From Mycobacterium sp. 141 (GTDB lineage: Bacteria; Actinomycetota; Actinomycetes; Mycobacteriales; Mycobacteriaceae), in assembly GCF_000382405.1 (NCBI RefSeq), contig NZ_KB908271.1:1-64000 (forward strand): DNA of 64,000 nucleotides, given 5' to 3'. A model generated the notes under the pieces. That model was not told where the DNA came from and did no database searches. It saw only the letters and a program-made list of their open reading frames with translations. Made by a program: the position numbers and the translations under genes. This document shows, piece after piece, positions 16,327 to 25,278 of the stretch. Each line of letters opens with the position of its first letter. Within the stretch, counting starts at the first letter, position 1.

Positions 16327-17279
16327 CGTGCAGAGACGGTCGGCGAGGACGTGCCGGCACGACTGCCGACATGACCACCGCCGGTGGGCGCTGCGACCAG
16401 AGTCAGCAGCGTCGCCTCCGGGCGGCAGCAGAACCGCAGCGGGGCGTACGGGGAGGTGCCGATGCCCGCCGACACGTGCAGCGCCATATTGGCCCCCCAA
16501 CGGGAAGCGCCCTTGGCCCGTGACCGGTCCAGATCGCAATTGGTGACGAGCGCGCCGTAGAACGGAAGGCACAATTGGCCACCGTGGGTGTGGCCGGCGA
16601 GCACCAGCTGGTAGCCGTCGGCGGCGAACCGGTCCAGCACGCGTGGTTCGGGGGAGTGGGTCAGCCCGAGCGTGAGGTTCGCGGCCGTGTTGGCCGGTCC
16701 GGCGATGGTGTCGTACCGATCCCGCTTGAGGTGCGGATCGTCGACGCCGGCGATCGAGATGTGCAGCCCGGCGACCTCGATATCGCGACGGGTGTGGGTG
16801 AGATCCAGCCAGCCCCGCTCGGTGAAGGCCGCCCGCAGGTCCTGCCACGGCAGCGGATCGCCGTGCGCCCGGTGCTGGGGCTTGATCACGTAGTTGAGCG
16901 GGTTCTTCAACCGCGGTGCGAAGTAGTCGTTGCTGCCGAACACGAACAGCCCCGGCACCGAAAGCAACTCGCTCAGCGACTGGACGACGGCGGGCACCGC
17001 CTTGGTGTGCGCCAGATTGTCGCCGGTGTTGACCACCAGGTCGGGCTCGAGGCGGGCCAGGTCGCGCAGCCAGGCCTGCTTACGGTGTTGACCAGGGCGC
17101 ATGTGCAGATCAGACAGGTGTAGCACCCGCAGTGGTGATGAGCCCGGCGCCAGCACCGGCATGGTCGCTTCCCGCAGGACGAATGCGTTCCGTTCGATGA
17201 CGGACGCATACCCGATCCCGGCCACCAACGAGCCCGTGGCGACGGCGGCTGTCTTCTTGACTACCGAGGCTGCTGACAT
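16323..17279 (-). CDS. Membrane-anchored metallophosphoesterase (Rv3683-like)
   Basis: A 318-aa calcineurin-like phosphoesterase. An N-terminal hydrophobic anchor (about residues 10-27) is followed by the metal motifs LHLSDLHM, VVNTGDN, FGSND (a variant of GNHD) and LAGHTHGGQL. Family members hydrolyse phosphoesters, often lipid-linked ones such as UDP-diacylglucosamine-type substrates; the actual substrate is unknown. It lies between ponA2 and the PLP enzyme on one strand, an arrangement shared with M. tuberculosis, and probably belongs to the ponA2 transcript. Confidence 0.87.
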   Translation of the reverse strand: MSAASVVKKTAAVATGSLVAGIGYASVIERNAFVLREATMPVLAPGSSPLRVLHLSDLHMRPGQHRKQAWLRDLARLEPDLVVNTGDNLAHTKAVPAVVQSLSELLSVPGLFVFGSNDYFAPRLKNPLNYVIKPQHRAHGDPLPWQDLRAAFTERGWLDLTHTRRDIEVAGLHISIAGVDDPHLKRDRYDTIAGPANTAANLTLGLTHSPEPRVLDRFAADGYQLVLAGHTHGGQLCLPFYGALVTNCDLDRSRAKGASRWGANMALHVSAGIGTSPYAPLRFCCRPEATLLTLVAAPTGGGHVGSRAGTSSPTVSAR

Positions 17280-17361
17280 GGTGGCAGCCTACTGCCCGAT
17301 ACTGTGCGCCCACCGCTTCTTGGCCGGTCACAGTCGGCAACTGCACGTCACGATCTGACCG

Positions 17362-19818
17362 TTACGGCGGCGGCGGTGGTGGCGGCGGACCGAGCACCGG
17401 GACGGTGATCGGTGGCAGTCCGGGGATCTCCACGACCGTCTGGCCGAGGTCGGGCGGCGGGCCGCCGGGCATCGGCGGCGCTACCGGTGGAGGCGGTGGC
17501 GGCGGTGGTGGTGGCGGGACGCCGTTGCTGATCTGGATCGTGATGATCGAGCCGGGAATGGTCTGCCCACTGGGAGTCGTGCCGACGACCGTGCCGTACT
17601 TGGCGGTGCTGTTGACCGAGTTGGTGCCGTCGGCGACCTGGAAACCGGCCTCCTTGAGCCGTTGTCGGGCCGAGTTCTCGTCCATCCCGTTGACAACGGG
17701 TACCTGCGAACCGGGCCCGCCGTCGACGTACCGCGGATCGGTGGGCGGTAACGCGATCGGACCGAAGTTGTTGGCGATGGGCTTCATCGCGGTGAACCAT
17801 GTGCGGGCCGGCTCGTTACCGCCGAACAGGTTGCCGGACCCGCACTGGCGCAGCGGGAACGAGCACAACTCGCTGGGTGTGGACGAGTCGTCGTAGATGT
17901 AATTGGCCGCGGCGTACTGGTTGGTGAAACCGAGGAACGCCGACGATCGGTTGTCCTCGGTGGTGCCGGTCTTGCCGGACATCGGCAGATCCCACCCGAC
18001 CGAGCCCGCCGAGCCCGCCGAGGTACCTGCGCCGCTGTCGTCCTTGCTCATCGCGTTGGCCAGGGTGTTCGCCAGGCCTTCGGGCACCACCTGATCGCAG
18101 GTCTCGGTCGTCACCGAAACCTCCTGGCCGTGGCGGTCGACGACTTTGTCGATCGGGTTGGGCGGGCACCACATGCCACCGGAGGCCAGCGTGGCGGCCA
18201 CATTGGACAGCTCCAGCGCGTTGACCTCGAGTGGACCGAGGGTGAACGAGCCGATGTTCTGCCGCTTGACGAAGTCGGCGAGACTCTCGTTGCTGTCGGG
18301 ATCGTAGTCGCGTGCGGTGCCGGGCATGGCGTAGGACCGCAAGCCCAGCTTTACCGCCATGTCGACCGCTCGCGGCACTCCGACCTGCGATATGAGCTTG
18401 GCGAACGCGGTGTTGGGCGAGGTGGCCAGCGCTTCGGTGACGCTCATGGAGCCCCGGTAGTTGCCCGCGTTCTTCACGCACCAGGTTTCCTTCGGGCAGC
18501 CCGGAGTGTCGCTGCTGCCCAGTCCCTTGGCTTGGAAATACCCCGGTACCGGCAGGGTGGTGTTGATGCCCATCCCCATGTCCATGGCTGCCGCCGTGGT
18601 GAAGATCTTGAAGATTGAGCCCGCACCGTTGCCGGCGAGAGAGAACGGTTGTGGCTGCATGGTTTCGCCGGCGTCGGTGTTCAGGCCATAGGTGCGGTTG
18701 CTGGCCATCGCCACCACCGGGTGCGAGGTCTTGCCCGGCTTGATCACACTCATCACGCTGGCGATGCCGTCGATGCTGGGGCTGGCGATACTGTCGATCG
18801 CGGACTTGACCGACACCTGTACATCGGGATCCAAGGTGGTCTTGATCAGATAACCGCCCTTGGCGACCTGCTCTTTGCTGAGGCCCGCCCGGGCCAGGTA
18901 CTCCAGCGCGTAATCGCAGAAAAACGCCCGGTCGCCTGCGGCGATGCAACCGCGGGGGAGTTGGTTGGGCTGCGGCAGGATGCCCAGCGGCTGCTCCTTG
19001 GCGGCCCGCAGCGCCTCGGCCTCCTGGGGGATGTTGTCGATCATCGTGTCCAGCACCAGGTTCCGACGGGCCAGCGCACCGTCGGGGTTGGTGTAGGGGT
19101 TGAGCGTGCTGGTGGACTGCACCATGCCGGCCAGCAGTGCGGCCTGCTGCCAGTTCAGTTCGGAGGCGTTGACGCCGAAATAGGTCTGCGCGGCGTCCTG
19201 GACGCCGTATGACCCATTGCCGAATGACACAAGATTGAGGTAGCGGGTGAGGATCTCGGGCTTGGTGAACGTCTTGTCCAGCGTCAGCGCCATCCGGATC
19301 TCGCGCAGCTTGCGGGCCGGGGTGGTCTCGATGGCGGCACGGCGCTCGGCGTCGGTCTGGGCGACCACCAGTAGTTGGTAGTTCTTCACATACTGCTGCT
19401 CAAGTGTGGAACCACCGCGAGTATCGGCGTTGCCGGACAGATAGCCGGAGAGACCGGTCAGTGTGCCCTGCCAGTCCACGCCGTTGTGTTCGGCAAACCG
19501 TTTGTCCTCGATGGAGACGATCGCCAACTTCATGGTGTTGGCGATCTGGTCGCTGGGCACCTCGAACCGGCGCTGCGAGTAGAGCCACGCGATGGTGTTG
19601 CCCTTGGCGTCGACCATCGTCGACACCTGCGGCACGTCGCCCTCCACCAGTGCGGCGGAGCCGTTGGCAACAACGTCGGAGGCCCGGTTGGACATCAGCC
19701 CGAATCCGCCGACGACAGGGAACATGAAGGCGGCCACCAGGACGCTGGCCAGCAGGCAGCACCAGGCGAGCTTGATGACCGTGACCGTGGTCGGCGGTCG
19801 CGTCGGCTGGTCCGGCAT
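17362..19818 (-). CDS. ponA2: Bifunctional penicillin-binding protein PonA2 (class A PBP)
   Basis: An 818-aa peptidoglycan synthase. A cytoplasmic N-terminus and one membrane helix (about residues 13-35) lead into the GT51 transglycosylase domain (IEDKRFAEHNGVDW, GGSTLEQQYVKNY). The transpeptidase domain follows (active-site SIFK, SPN, SGKTGTTED), then a PASTA domain (VPVVNGMDENSARQRLKEAG) and a proline-rich tail. It polymerises and cross-links cell-wall glycan in the periplasm; in mycobacteria PonA2 matters for stress and dormancy survival. All catalytic motifs are present. ATG at 19818. Confidence 0.95.
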   Translation of the reverse strand: MPDQPTRPPTTVTVIKLAWCCLLASVLVAAFMFPVVGGFGLMSNRASDVVANGSAALVEGDVPQVSTMVDAKGNTIAWLYSQRRFEVPSDQIANTMKLAIVSIEDKRFAEHNGVDWQGTLTGLSGYLSGNADTRGGSTLEQQYVKNYQLLVVAQTDAERRAAIETTPARKLREIRMALTLDKTFTKPEILTRYLNLVSFGNGSYGVQDAAQTYFGVNASELNWQQAALLAGMVQSTSTLNPYTNPDGALARRNLVLDTMIDNIPQEAEALRAAKEQPLGILPQPNQLPRGCIAAGDRAFFCDYALEYLARAGLSKEQVAKGGYLIKTTLDPDVQVSVKSAIDSIASPSIDGIASVMSVIKPGKTSHPVVAMASNRTYGLNTDAGETMQPQPFSLAGNGAGSIFKIFTTAAAMDMGMGINTTLPVPGYFQAKGLGSSDTPGCPKETWCVKNAGNYRGSMSVTEALATSPNTAFAKLISQVGVPRAVDMAVKLGLRSYAMPGTARDYDPDSNESLADFVKRQNIGSFTLGPLEVNALELSNVAATLASGGMWCPPNPIDKVVDRHGQEVSVTTETCDQVVPEGLANTLANAMSKDDSGAGTSAGSAGSVGWDLPMSGKTGTTEDNRSSAFLGFTNQYAAANYIYDDSSTPSELCSFPLRQCGSGNLFGGNEPARTWFTAMKPIANNFGPIALPPTDPRYVDGGPGSQVPVVNGMDENSARQRLKEAGFQVADGTNSVNSTAKYGTVVGTTPSGQTIPGSIITIQISNGVPPPPPPPPPPPVAPPMPGGPPPDLGQTVVEIPGLPPITVPVLGPPPPPPPP

Positions 19819-19989
19819 GGGTATAGAGTAACGACGCTTCCGTGGGGGTTCACCAGCGAGCAGGCCAACGGCGTTACCACGATCTCGCTGGGGAAAGGGC
19901 GGAAACGGCGGGAAGCCTCGTCAGACTGCACGGCCGTCCCAAAAAAGTGCCTCGCAAACTGTTGCGTTAATACCCTCTGACCACCTAGC

Positions 19990-20018
19990 TTGGACACACA
20001 GTGCGACCCAGGTAACAC
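19990..20018 (+). promoter_or_regulatory. Candidate whiB4 promoter
   Basis: TTGGAC (19990-19995) and TAACAC (20013-20018) are separated by 17 bp in the divergent ponA2-whiB4 gap. A start near 20025 would give a leader of about 90 nt. Read by eye; there is no transcript evidence. Confidence 0.4.
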
Positions 20019-20114
20019 ACACTGGCGCAATGTGGCGTAGATCGCATCAGCGTTCTACACCGGAGGGCTCACCGTTGGCCATGACGGTCGAGGGTTGGAA
20101 CGAAGGGATCGCTG

Positions 20115-20477
20115 GTGTCAGATTCAGGGGCTGTCACGCGCAAGACGACTACGGCCACGCCCAACCCTGCTCATAGTTTGGCACACGGAGCCGAAGCTGA
20201 GGCTCGGATCGCATGGGTGTCGCAGGCGCGTTGCAGACAGGCTGATCCTGACGAACTGTTCGTCCGTGGTGCGGCGCAGCGCAAAGCCGCGGTGATCTGC
20301 CGGCACTGTCCGGTGATCCTGGAATGCGGAGCCGACGCGCTGGACAACCGGGTCGAGTTCGGGGTTTGGGGCGGTATGACCGAGCGGCAGCGCCGTGCCC
20401 TGCTCAAGCAGCACCCCGAAGTAGTTTCCTGGGCCGACTTCTTCGCCGCCCAGCGCAAACATCGCAGCGCCGTTTAG
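20115..20477 (+). CDS. whiB4: WhiB-family iron-sulfur regulator WhiB4
   Basis: A 120-aa WhiB protein. The four cluster-binding cysteines are at 40, 62, 65 and 71 (C-x21-C-x2-C-x5-C). The turn FGVWGGMTERQRRALL and a basic C-terminus complete the fold. WhiB4 binds a 4Fe-4S cluster that senses oxygen and redox state; in M. tuberculosis it controls oxidative-stress and beta-lactam responses. The position between ponA2 and the ArsA-like pair is the same as in M. tuberculosis. It starts at GTG 20115, with GAAGGGA upstream. Confidence 0.95.
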   Translation: MSDSGAVTRKTTTATPNPAHSLAHGAEAEARIAWVSQARCRQADPDELFVRGAAQRKAAVICRHCPVILECGADALDNRVEFGVWGGMTERQRRALLKQHPEVVSWADFFAAQRKHRSAV

Positions 20478-20486
20478 CGCAGCCCT

Positions 20487-21617
20487 CTAAGCGGGCTCTG
20501 CAACGCCGGTGATCTGATCGGCGATCGCCCGCAATGCTTCCAGATCCGACACGTCGAACGGCAGTGACGGCACCCCGACGATGGCGACGTGCGGATTGGC
20601 TCCGGTGAATCGGGACAACAGTCGCACTTCACGTTTCGCGGTATGAGCGCGGTCGGCGTGGATACGCAGCACCGCGACAGTCAACGATTCAGGATCGGCT
20701 GCCGCCAAGTCGTCGGCGGCCTCTTCGGCCTTGTCGGCGTGCAGATCGCACAGCGTGGGGTGGGTCCGGTTGAGAATCAATCCCGCCAGCGGCATGTTCT
20801 CCCCGGCGAGGCGGTCGACGAAGAAGGATGCCTCACGCAGGGCATCGGGTTCCGCGGCCGACACCACGACGAACTGGGTGCCTCGACGTTTGAGCAATTC
20901 GTAGGTACGGTCCGCCTTTTCACGGAACCCACCGAAGGTGGCATCCAGTGACTGGACGAAACCTGCAGCGTCGGAAAGCATTTGAGAACCCAGCACGGTC
21001 GACAAGGCCTTCATGGCCAGGCCCATCGCGCCGGTGACCAGCCGCCCGATACCCCGGCCGGGTGCCAGCAGCATCCGCCAAAGCCGGCTGTCCATGAAGC
21101 TGCCCAGTCGTTTCGGTGCGTCGAGGAAGTCCAGCGCATTGCGCGACGGCGGGGTATCGACGACCACGAGATCCCATTTGTCCTCGGCCAGCAGCTGACC
21201 GAGCTTCTCCATGGCCATGTACTCCTGCGTGCCGGCCAACGACGTTGCCACGGTTTGGTAGAACTGGTTCTCCAGAATGGAATCCGCACGACCCGGCCCC
21301 GAATACTGGATCACCATCTCGTCGAACGTGCGACGCATGTCGAGCATCATCGCGTGCAGTTCACCGGTGACCTCGGGGGCCAGCGGGACCCGTTGCGGCA
21401 TGTTGCCGAGATCTTTGATGCCCAGTGCCTGCGCCAGTCGCTTGGCCGGGTCGATGGTGAGCACCACGACGGTGCGGCCGTACTCTGCGGCACGCAGCGC
21501 CATCGCGGCGGCGGTGGTGGTCTTGCCGACACCGCCTGCGCCGCAACACACTACGACGCGATTGGAAGTGTCGGCCAGGATGGCGCTCATGTCGAGGGCG
21601 GCTGGTTTGGCGCTCAT
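20487..21617 (-). CDS. ArsA/Get3-like ATPase, second of pair (Rv3680-like)
   Basis: A 376-aa P-loop ATPase with the deviant Walker A CGAGGVGKTTTAAA (about residues 25-38) and LTIDPAKRLAQALGI in the switch region. ArsA/Get3 proteins are dimeric ATPases that move metalloids or tail-anchored membrane proteins. In M. tuberculosis Rv3679 and Rv3680 form a complex (called BagA/BagB) linked to tolerance of glycerol and nitric-oxide stress. It starts only 2 nt after the partner's stop, so the pair is one operon. It converges on whiB4. Confidence 0.88.
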   Translation of the reverse strand: MSAKPAALDMSAILADTSNRVVVCCGAGGVGKTTTAAAMALRAAEYGRTVVVLTIDPAKRLAQALGIKDLGNMPQRVPLAPEVTGELHAMMLDMRRTFDEMVIQYSGPGRADSILENQFYQTVATSLAGTQEYMAMEKLGQLLAEDKWDLVVVDTPPSRNALDFLDAPKRLGSFMDSRLWRMLLAPGRGIGRLVTGAMGLAMKALSTVLGSQMLSDAAGFVQSLDATFGGFREKADRTYELLKRRGTQFVVVSAAEPDALREASFFVDRLAGENMPLAGLILNRTHPTLCDLHADKAEEAADDLAAADPESLTVAVLRIHADRAHTAKREVRLLSRFTGANPHVAIVGVPSLPFDVSDLEALRAIADQITGVAEPA

Positions 21618-21619
21618 GA

Positions 21620-22651
21620 TTATCGGACCCCCTGGTGGGCAAGTGCTTCGGCAAGCTCGTAGAGGCTGCCCAGGTCGATGCCGTCGGACAACGTGGGCAG
21701 CTCCAGACGCGGAACGTCGAGCGCGTCGAGTTGCTCGGCGCTCTCCGCGCGGGCCGCGAGCCGCGTGGCGTGCTGGATGGTCTCGGTGAGCAGACCGGCG
21801 AAATCGCTGTCGGACAACGTGATCCCGGCCTTGGCCAGGCCGGCGCGGACGGTATCGGCGTCGATGTCACCCTCGGCCGCCTTGGCCAAGTCGTGAGCAG
21901 ACAGGTAGGCGGGGATGGTGCGGTTGACGATGACGCTGCCGATCGGCAGGCCCAGCTCGTCGAGCTCCTCGATGGCCTCGAGCGTCTCCTGGATGGGTAG
22001 TGCCTCCAACAGGGTCACCAGATGGATTGCGGTCTGTTCGGAGTGCAGCAGCTTGACCACACCGTCGGCCTGCGAGTGCACCGGGCCGCCCTTGGCCAGG
22101 TCCGAGACGGCCTTGGTGACGTCGAGGAATCGCGAGATGCGGCCGGTGGGTGGGGAATCCACGACGACCGCGTCATAGGCGATGCGCTTGGCCTTCTGGC
22201 TCCGGTCGGTCCGCGTCACAATCTCTTTGATCTTGCCGGTGAGCAGCACGTCGCGCAGGCCGGGCGCAATCGTGGTGGCGAACTCGATGGCACCGATGCG
22301 GCGCATCGCCCGGCCGGCCAGGCCGAGGTTGTAGAACATGTCGAGGTACTCCAGAAACGCGGCCTCGATGTCGATCGCGAGTGCGTTGACCTGGCCACCG
22401 CCTTCGGCGGTAGCGATCTTGACCTCCTCGTACGGCAGTGGCGGGACGTCGAACAGCTGCGCGATGCCCTGCCGTTCCTCGACCTCCACCAGCAGCACTC
22501 GGCGCCCGCCGGCCGCCAGGGCCAGGGCCAGGGCCGCAGCGATGGTGGATTTCCCGGTGCCGCCCTTGCCTGACACGAAATGCAGACGGGCCTTGGTCAG
22601 CCGCGACGGCCAGCCGACGTGCTTGGCCGCGCTTTCTGTGGTTGCCACCAA
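21620..22651 (-). CDS. ArsA/Get3-like ATPase, first of pair (Rv3679-like)
   Basis: A 343-aa ATPase with Walker A VSGKGGTGKSTIAAALALAL (about residues 26-45), including the signature lysine of the KGGxGKS type, and VVVDSPPTGRISRFL as the switch II region. It is a paralogue of the next gene and probably forms a heteromer with it. No cysteine pair typical of eukaryotic Get3 zinc binding is visible. The upstream region carries two 20-bp direct repeats (22714-22761). Confidence 0.88.
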   Translation of the reverse strand: MVATTESAAKHVGWPSRLTKARLHFVSGKGGTGKSTIAAALALALAAGGRRVLLVEVEERQGIAQLFDVPPLPYEEVKIATAEGGGQVNALAIDIEAAFLEYLDMFYNLGLAGRAMRRIGAIEFATTIAPGLRDVLLTGKIKEIVTRTDRSQKAKRIAYDAVVVDSPPTGRISRFLDVTKAVSDLAKGGPVHSQADGVVKLLHSEQTAIHLVTLLEALPIQETLEAIEELDELGLPIGSVIVNRTIPAYLSAHDLAKAAEGDIDADTVRAGLAKAGITLSDSDFAGLLTETIQHATRLAARAESAEQLDALDVPRLELPTLSDGIDLGSLYELAEALAHQGVR

Positions 22652-22713
22652 TGCATGCTAACTGGGTTATTTTGCTGCACGCGGTGTGCGCGGTTTATTC
22701 GTGCGCGGTTGTT

Positions 22714-22761
22714 TTGGTGCTCCTCACGTGCGCGGCCGTTCTTGGTGCTCCTCACGTGCGC
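22714..22761. repeat. Two 20-bp direct repeats in a divergent promoter region
   Basis: TTGGTGCTCCTCACGTGCGC occurs at 22714-22733 and again at 22742-22761 (period 28 bp), between the divergent ArsA-like and DUF4177 genes. Further GTGCGCGG copies occur just to the left. It could be a paired regulator site or a small tandem expansion. Confidence 0.7.
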
Positions 22762-22793
22762 AAGCCAAAGGACGCGCCCGATAAGCTCAGGTC

Positions 22794-22955
22794 ATGAGCG
22801 AACCAACCCGGTGGGAGTACGCAACCGTGCCGTTGCTGACGCACGCCACAAAACAGATTCTCGACCAGTGGGGTCACGATGGCTGGGAGCTGGTTGCAGT
22901 GTTGCCCGGCCCGACCGGTGAACAGCATGTCGCCTACCTGAAGAGGCCGAAGTGA
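22794..22955 (+). CDS. Small DUF4177 protein (53 aa)
   Basis: A complete small gene beginning MSEPTRWEYATVPLL and containing the DUF4177 pattern (WGHDGWELVAVLPGP). The domain is a compact beta-alpha fold of unknown role. Its stop overlaps the GTG of ridA by 4 nt, the mark of a coupled operon with the RidA and MBL genes. The matching M. tuberculosis gene is Rv3678A. Confidence 0.8.
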   Translation: MSEPTRWEYATVPLLTHATKQILDQWGHDGWELVAVLPGPTGEQHVAYLKRPK

Positions 22956-23407
22956 CCATCTCGCAGCGACTGACCGAGCTGGGTATCGAGCTGCCCCAGG
23001 TGGTGGCGCCGCTGGCCGCCTATGTGCCGGCGATCCGGACCGGGAATCTGGTGTACACCGCCGGACAGCTGCCCATCCGGGACGGCGAGCTGGCGGCGAC
23101 CGGCAAGGTCGGCGCGGAGGTGAGTCCCGAGGAGGCAAATGCGCTGGCCCGGCTCTGCGGGCTCAACGCGCTGGCTGCGGTGCACGCACTGGTCGGCATC
23201 GACTCTGTCGTCAAGGTCGTCAAGGTGGTCGGCTTCGTCGCGTCGGCTCCCGGCTTCGGCGGTCAGCCCGGCGTCGTCAACGGTGCCTCCGAGCTGTTCG
23301 GTGACGTGTTCGGTGCGGCCGGAGCGCACGCCCGCTCTGCGGTTGGTGTGTCGGATTTGCCGCGCAATGCCCCGGTGGAAGTCGAGATCATCGTCGAAAT
23401 CGCGTGA
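22952..23407 (+). CDS. RidA-family (YjgF) protein (Rv3678c-like)
   Basis: A 151-aa RidA/endoribonuclease-L-PSP fold (VYTAGQLPIRDGELAATGKVG, then DLPRNAPVEVEIIVEIA at the end). RidA proteins hydrolyse reactive enamine/imine intermediates made by PLP enzymes. The family catalytic arginine, normally near residue 105, is not clearly in place here, so this may be one of the divergent subfamilies. GTG start inside the preceding stop; the end overlaps the MBL start by 4 nt. Confidence 0.85.
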   Translation: MTISQRLTELGIELPQVVAPLAAYVPAIRTGNLVYTAGQLPIRDGELAATGKVGAEVSPEEANALARLCGLNALAAVHALVGIDSVVKVVKVVGFVASAPGFGGQPGVVNGASELFGDVFGAAGAHARSAVGVSDLPRNAPVEVEIIVEIA

Positions 23408-24177
23408 CCGGGCACCCGGCGTACGGGCTGTTGAGGCCCGTGACCCCGTCGGCCTCGGTGCTGCTGTGCAACAACCCGGGTCTGATGACTCTTGAGGGCA
23501 CCAACACCTGGGTCTTGCGTGCGCCGGGCAGTGCCGAGATGGTCATCGTCGACCCCGGCCCGGACGACGACGAGCACATTGCGCGCATCGCCGAGCTCGG
23601 CCGGATTCCACTGGTGCTGATCAGCCACAAGCATGACGATCACACGGGTGCCATCGACAAGCTCGTCGAAATTACCGGGGCCACGGTTCGATCCGTGGGC
23701 AGCGGGTTCCTACGCGGCCTCGGTGGCCCGCTGTCCGAGGGTGAAGTGATCGAGGCGGCCGGGCTGCGGATCGGCGTCATGGCCACGCCCGGGCATACCG
23801 CTGACTCGCTGAGCTTCGTGCTCGACGATGCCGTGCTGACCGCAGACACCGTGCTGGGCCGAGGCACCACCGTCATCGACACCGAGGACGGCAGCCTCCG
23901 TGACTATCTGGAGTCGCTGCGCCGCCTGCAGGGGCTGGGTGCGCGCACGGTGCTGCCCGGCCACGGTCCGGAACTGGGCGACCTCGCAGCCGTGACCCAG
24001 ATGTATCTGTCCCATCGCGAGGACCGGCTCAATCAGGTGCGGGGTGCGCTGAGGAAACTCGGTGACGAAGCGACCGCGCGCCAGATCGTCGAGCACGTGT
24101 ACACCGATGTCGACAAAAAACTGTGGCCTGCAGCCGAATGGTCGGTGCAGGCCCAGTTGGACTATCTACGCGCTTAG
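23404..24177 (+). CDS. Metallo-beta-lactamase-fold hydrolase (Rv3677c-like)
   Basis: A 257-aa MBL-fold enzyme. Metal-binding motifs are SHKHDDHTGA (HxHxDH), ATPGHTADSLSF, VLTADTVLG and VLPGHGPE. A C-terminal winged-helix-like part (EDRLNQVRGALRKLGDEATA) resembles LACTB2-type proteins, some of which cut RNA. The substrate is unknown. GTG start coupled to ridA; it converges on crp 26 bp away. Confidence 0.87.
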   Translation: MTGHPAYGLLRPVTPSASVLLCNNPGLMTLEGTNTWVLRAPGSAEMVIVDPGPDDDEHIARIAELGRIPLVLISHKHDDHTGAIDKLVEITGATVRSVGSGFLRGLGGPLSEGEVIEAAGLRIGVMATPGHTADSLSFVLDDAVLTADTVLGRGTTVIDTEDGSLRDYLESLRRLQGLGARTVLPGHGPELGDLAAVTQMYLSHREDRLNQVRGALRKLGDEATARQIVEHVYTDVDKKLWPAAEWSVQAQLDYLRA

Positions 24178-24203
24178 CGGGCTCGCTGTGCTGCTGCCTC
24201 GCG

Positions 24204-24878
24204 CTAGCGCGCTCGGCGGGCCAGGCGCTCGCTGTCGGAGATCAGTACGCTCTTGCCTTCCAGGCGGATCCAGCCGCGGTGGGCGAAGTCGGCCAGTGCT
24301 TTGTTGACTGTCTCGCGCGAAGCGCCGACCAGCTGGGCGATCTCTTCCTGTGTCAGATCGTGGGTCACCCGCAGTGCGCCACCCTCCTGGGTGCCGAATC
24401 GCTGGGCGAGCTGCAGCAGCTGCTTGGCGACGCGTCCGGGCACGTCGGTGAAGATCAGGTCGGCCAAGTTGTTGTTGGTACGCCGGAGACGACGGGCGAG
24501 CACGCGCAGCAGTTGCTCGGCAATCTCGGGCCGGTCGGCGATCCAGGCGCGCAGCGCATCGCGATCCATCGACACCGCACGCACCTCGGTGATGGTGGTG
24601 GCGCTGGATGTCCGGGGGCCCGGGTCGAAGATCGACAGCTCACCGAACATGTCCGAAGGACCCATAATGGTCAGCAGGTTCTCCCGGCCGTCGGGTGAAC
24701 GGCGGCCGATCTTCACCTTCCCGGAGATGATGATGTACAGCCGATCGCCGGGCTCGCCCTCGGCGAACACGGTATGTCCGCGCGGGAAGTCGACAGGCTG
24801 CAGCTGCTTGGTCAGCGCCGATACGGCAGTGGGTTCGACCCCCTGGAAGATTCCGGCCCTGGCCAGGATCTCGTCCAC
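24204..24878 (-). CDS. crp: cAMP receptor protein Crp (Rv3676 orthologue)
   Basis: A 224-aa CRP/FNR regulator. Residues about 1-120 form the cyclic-nucleotide domain (FAEGEPGDRLYIIISGKVKIG; phosphate cassette FGELSIFDPGPRTSSA). A dimer helix and a winged HTH follow (TQEEIAQLVGASRETVNKAL). It binds TGTGA-N6-TCACA-type sites and controls whiB1, rpfA and other genes in M. tuberculosis. GTG start at 24878 with AGAGGAA upstream. A candidate target in this window is the Ms1 promoter (34362-34377), and a candidate cAMP source is the cyclase at 51844-53466. Confidence 0.95.
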   Translation of the reverse strand: MDEILARAGIFQGVEPTAVSALTKQLQPVDFPRGHTVFAEGEPGDRLYIIISGKVKIGRRSPDGRENLLTIMGPSDMFGELSIFDPGPRTSSATTITEVRAVSMDRDALRAWIADRPEIAEQLLRVLARRLRRTNNNLADLIFTDVPGRVAKQLLQLAQRFGTQEGGALRVTHDLTQEEIAQLVGASRETVNKALADFAHRGWIRLEGKSVLISDSERLARRAR

Positions 24879-24968
24879 GTTGTTCCTCTTAAGGTGTTTG
24901 GTGGTGTTGACCCTCTATTGACAATTCATGATCAGTCTAGAGGTACGCGGTTTCGCGACTAGCCCACG

Positions 24969-25235
24969 CTACACACGATTGGCATGCCGAGACGGGTGAA
25001 ATCCGGGATTCGTGGCGTGCTGGCTGTACACCCGTGTCGGCAAACGGTCACCGTCGCGGCTGGTGGCCAACGACTCGATGGCCAGCTGACCCTGCTGGAG
25101 CCGTCGCTGCAGACCGTTGATCGCATCGCGTTGACCGGTCGGACGCTCGGTGGTGAGCCAGTTCTCGAGCCGACCCAGCCCGATCGCGGCCAGCATCAGC
25201 GCGGCGGGGATGAGCGCCACCAGCAACCACGACAC
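24969..25235 (-). CDS. Small membrane protein upstream of crp (Rv3675-like)
   Basis: An 88-aa protein with one N-terminal membrane helix (SWLLVALIPAALMLAAIGLG) and a basic, glutamine-rich cytoplasmic tail. It has a GTG start and stands in the same place and orientation as Rv3675 beside crp in M. tuberculosis. There are 90 bp to the crp start, so it may be co-transcribed with crp. No function is known. Confidence 0.7.
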   Translation of the reverse strand: MSWLLVALIPAALMLAAIGLGRLENWLTTERPTGQRDAINGLQRRLQQGQLAIESLATSRDGDRLPTRVYSQHATNPGFHPSRHANRV

Positions 25236-25278
25236 AAGGGTGTAGTAAACACGGCGTAGGTCTCAGCGAGGTCACGAA

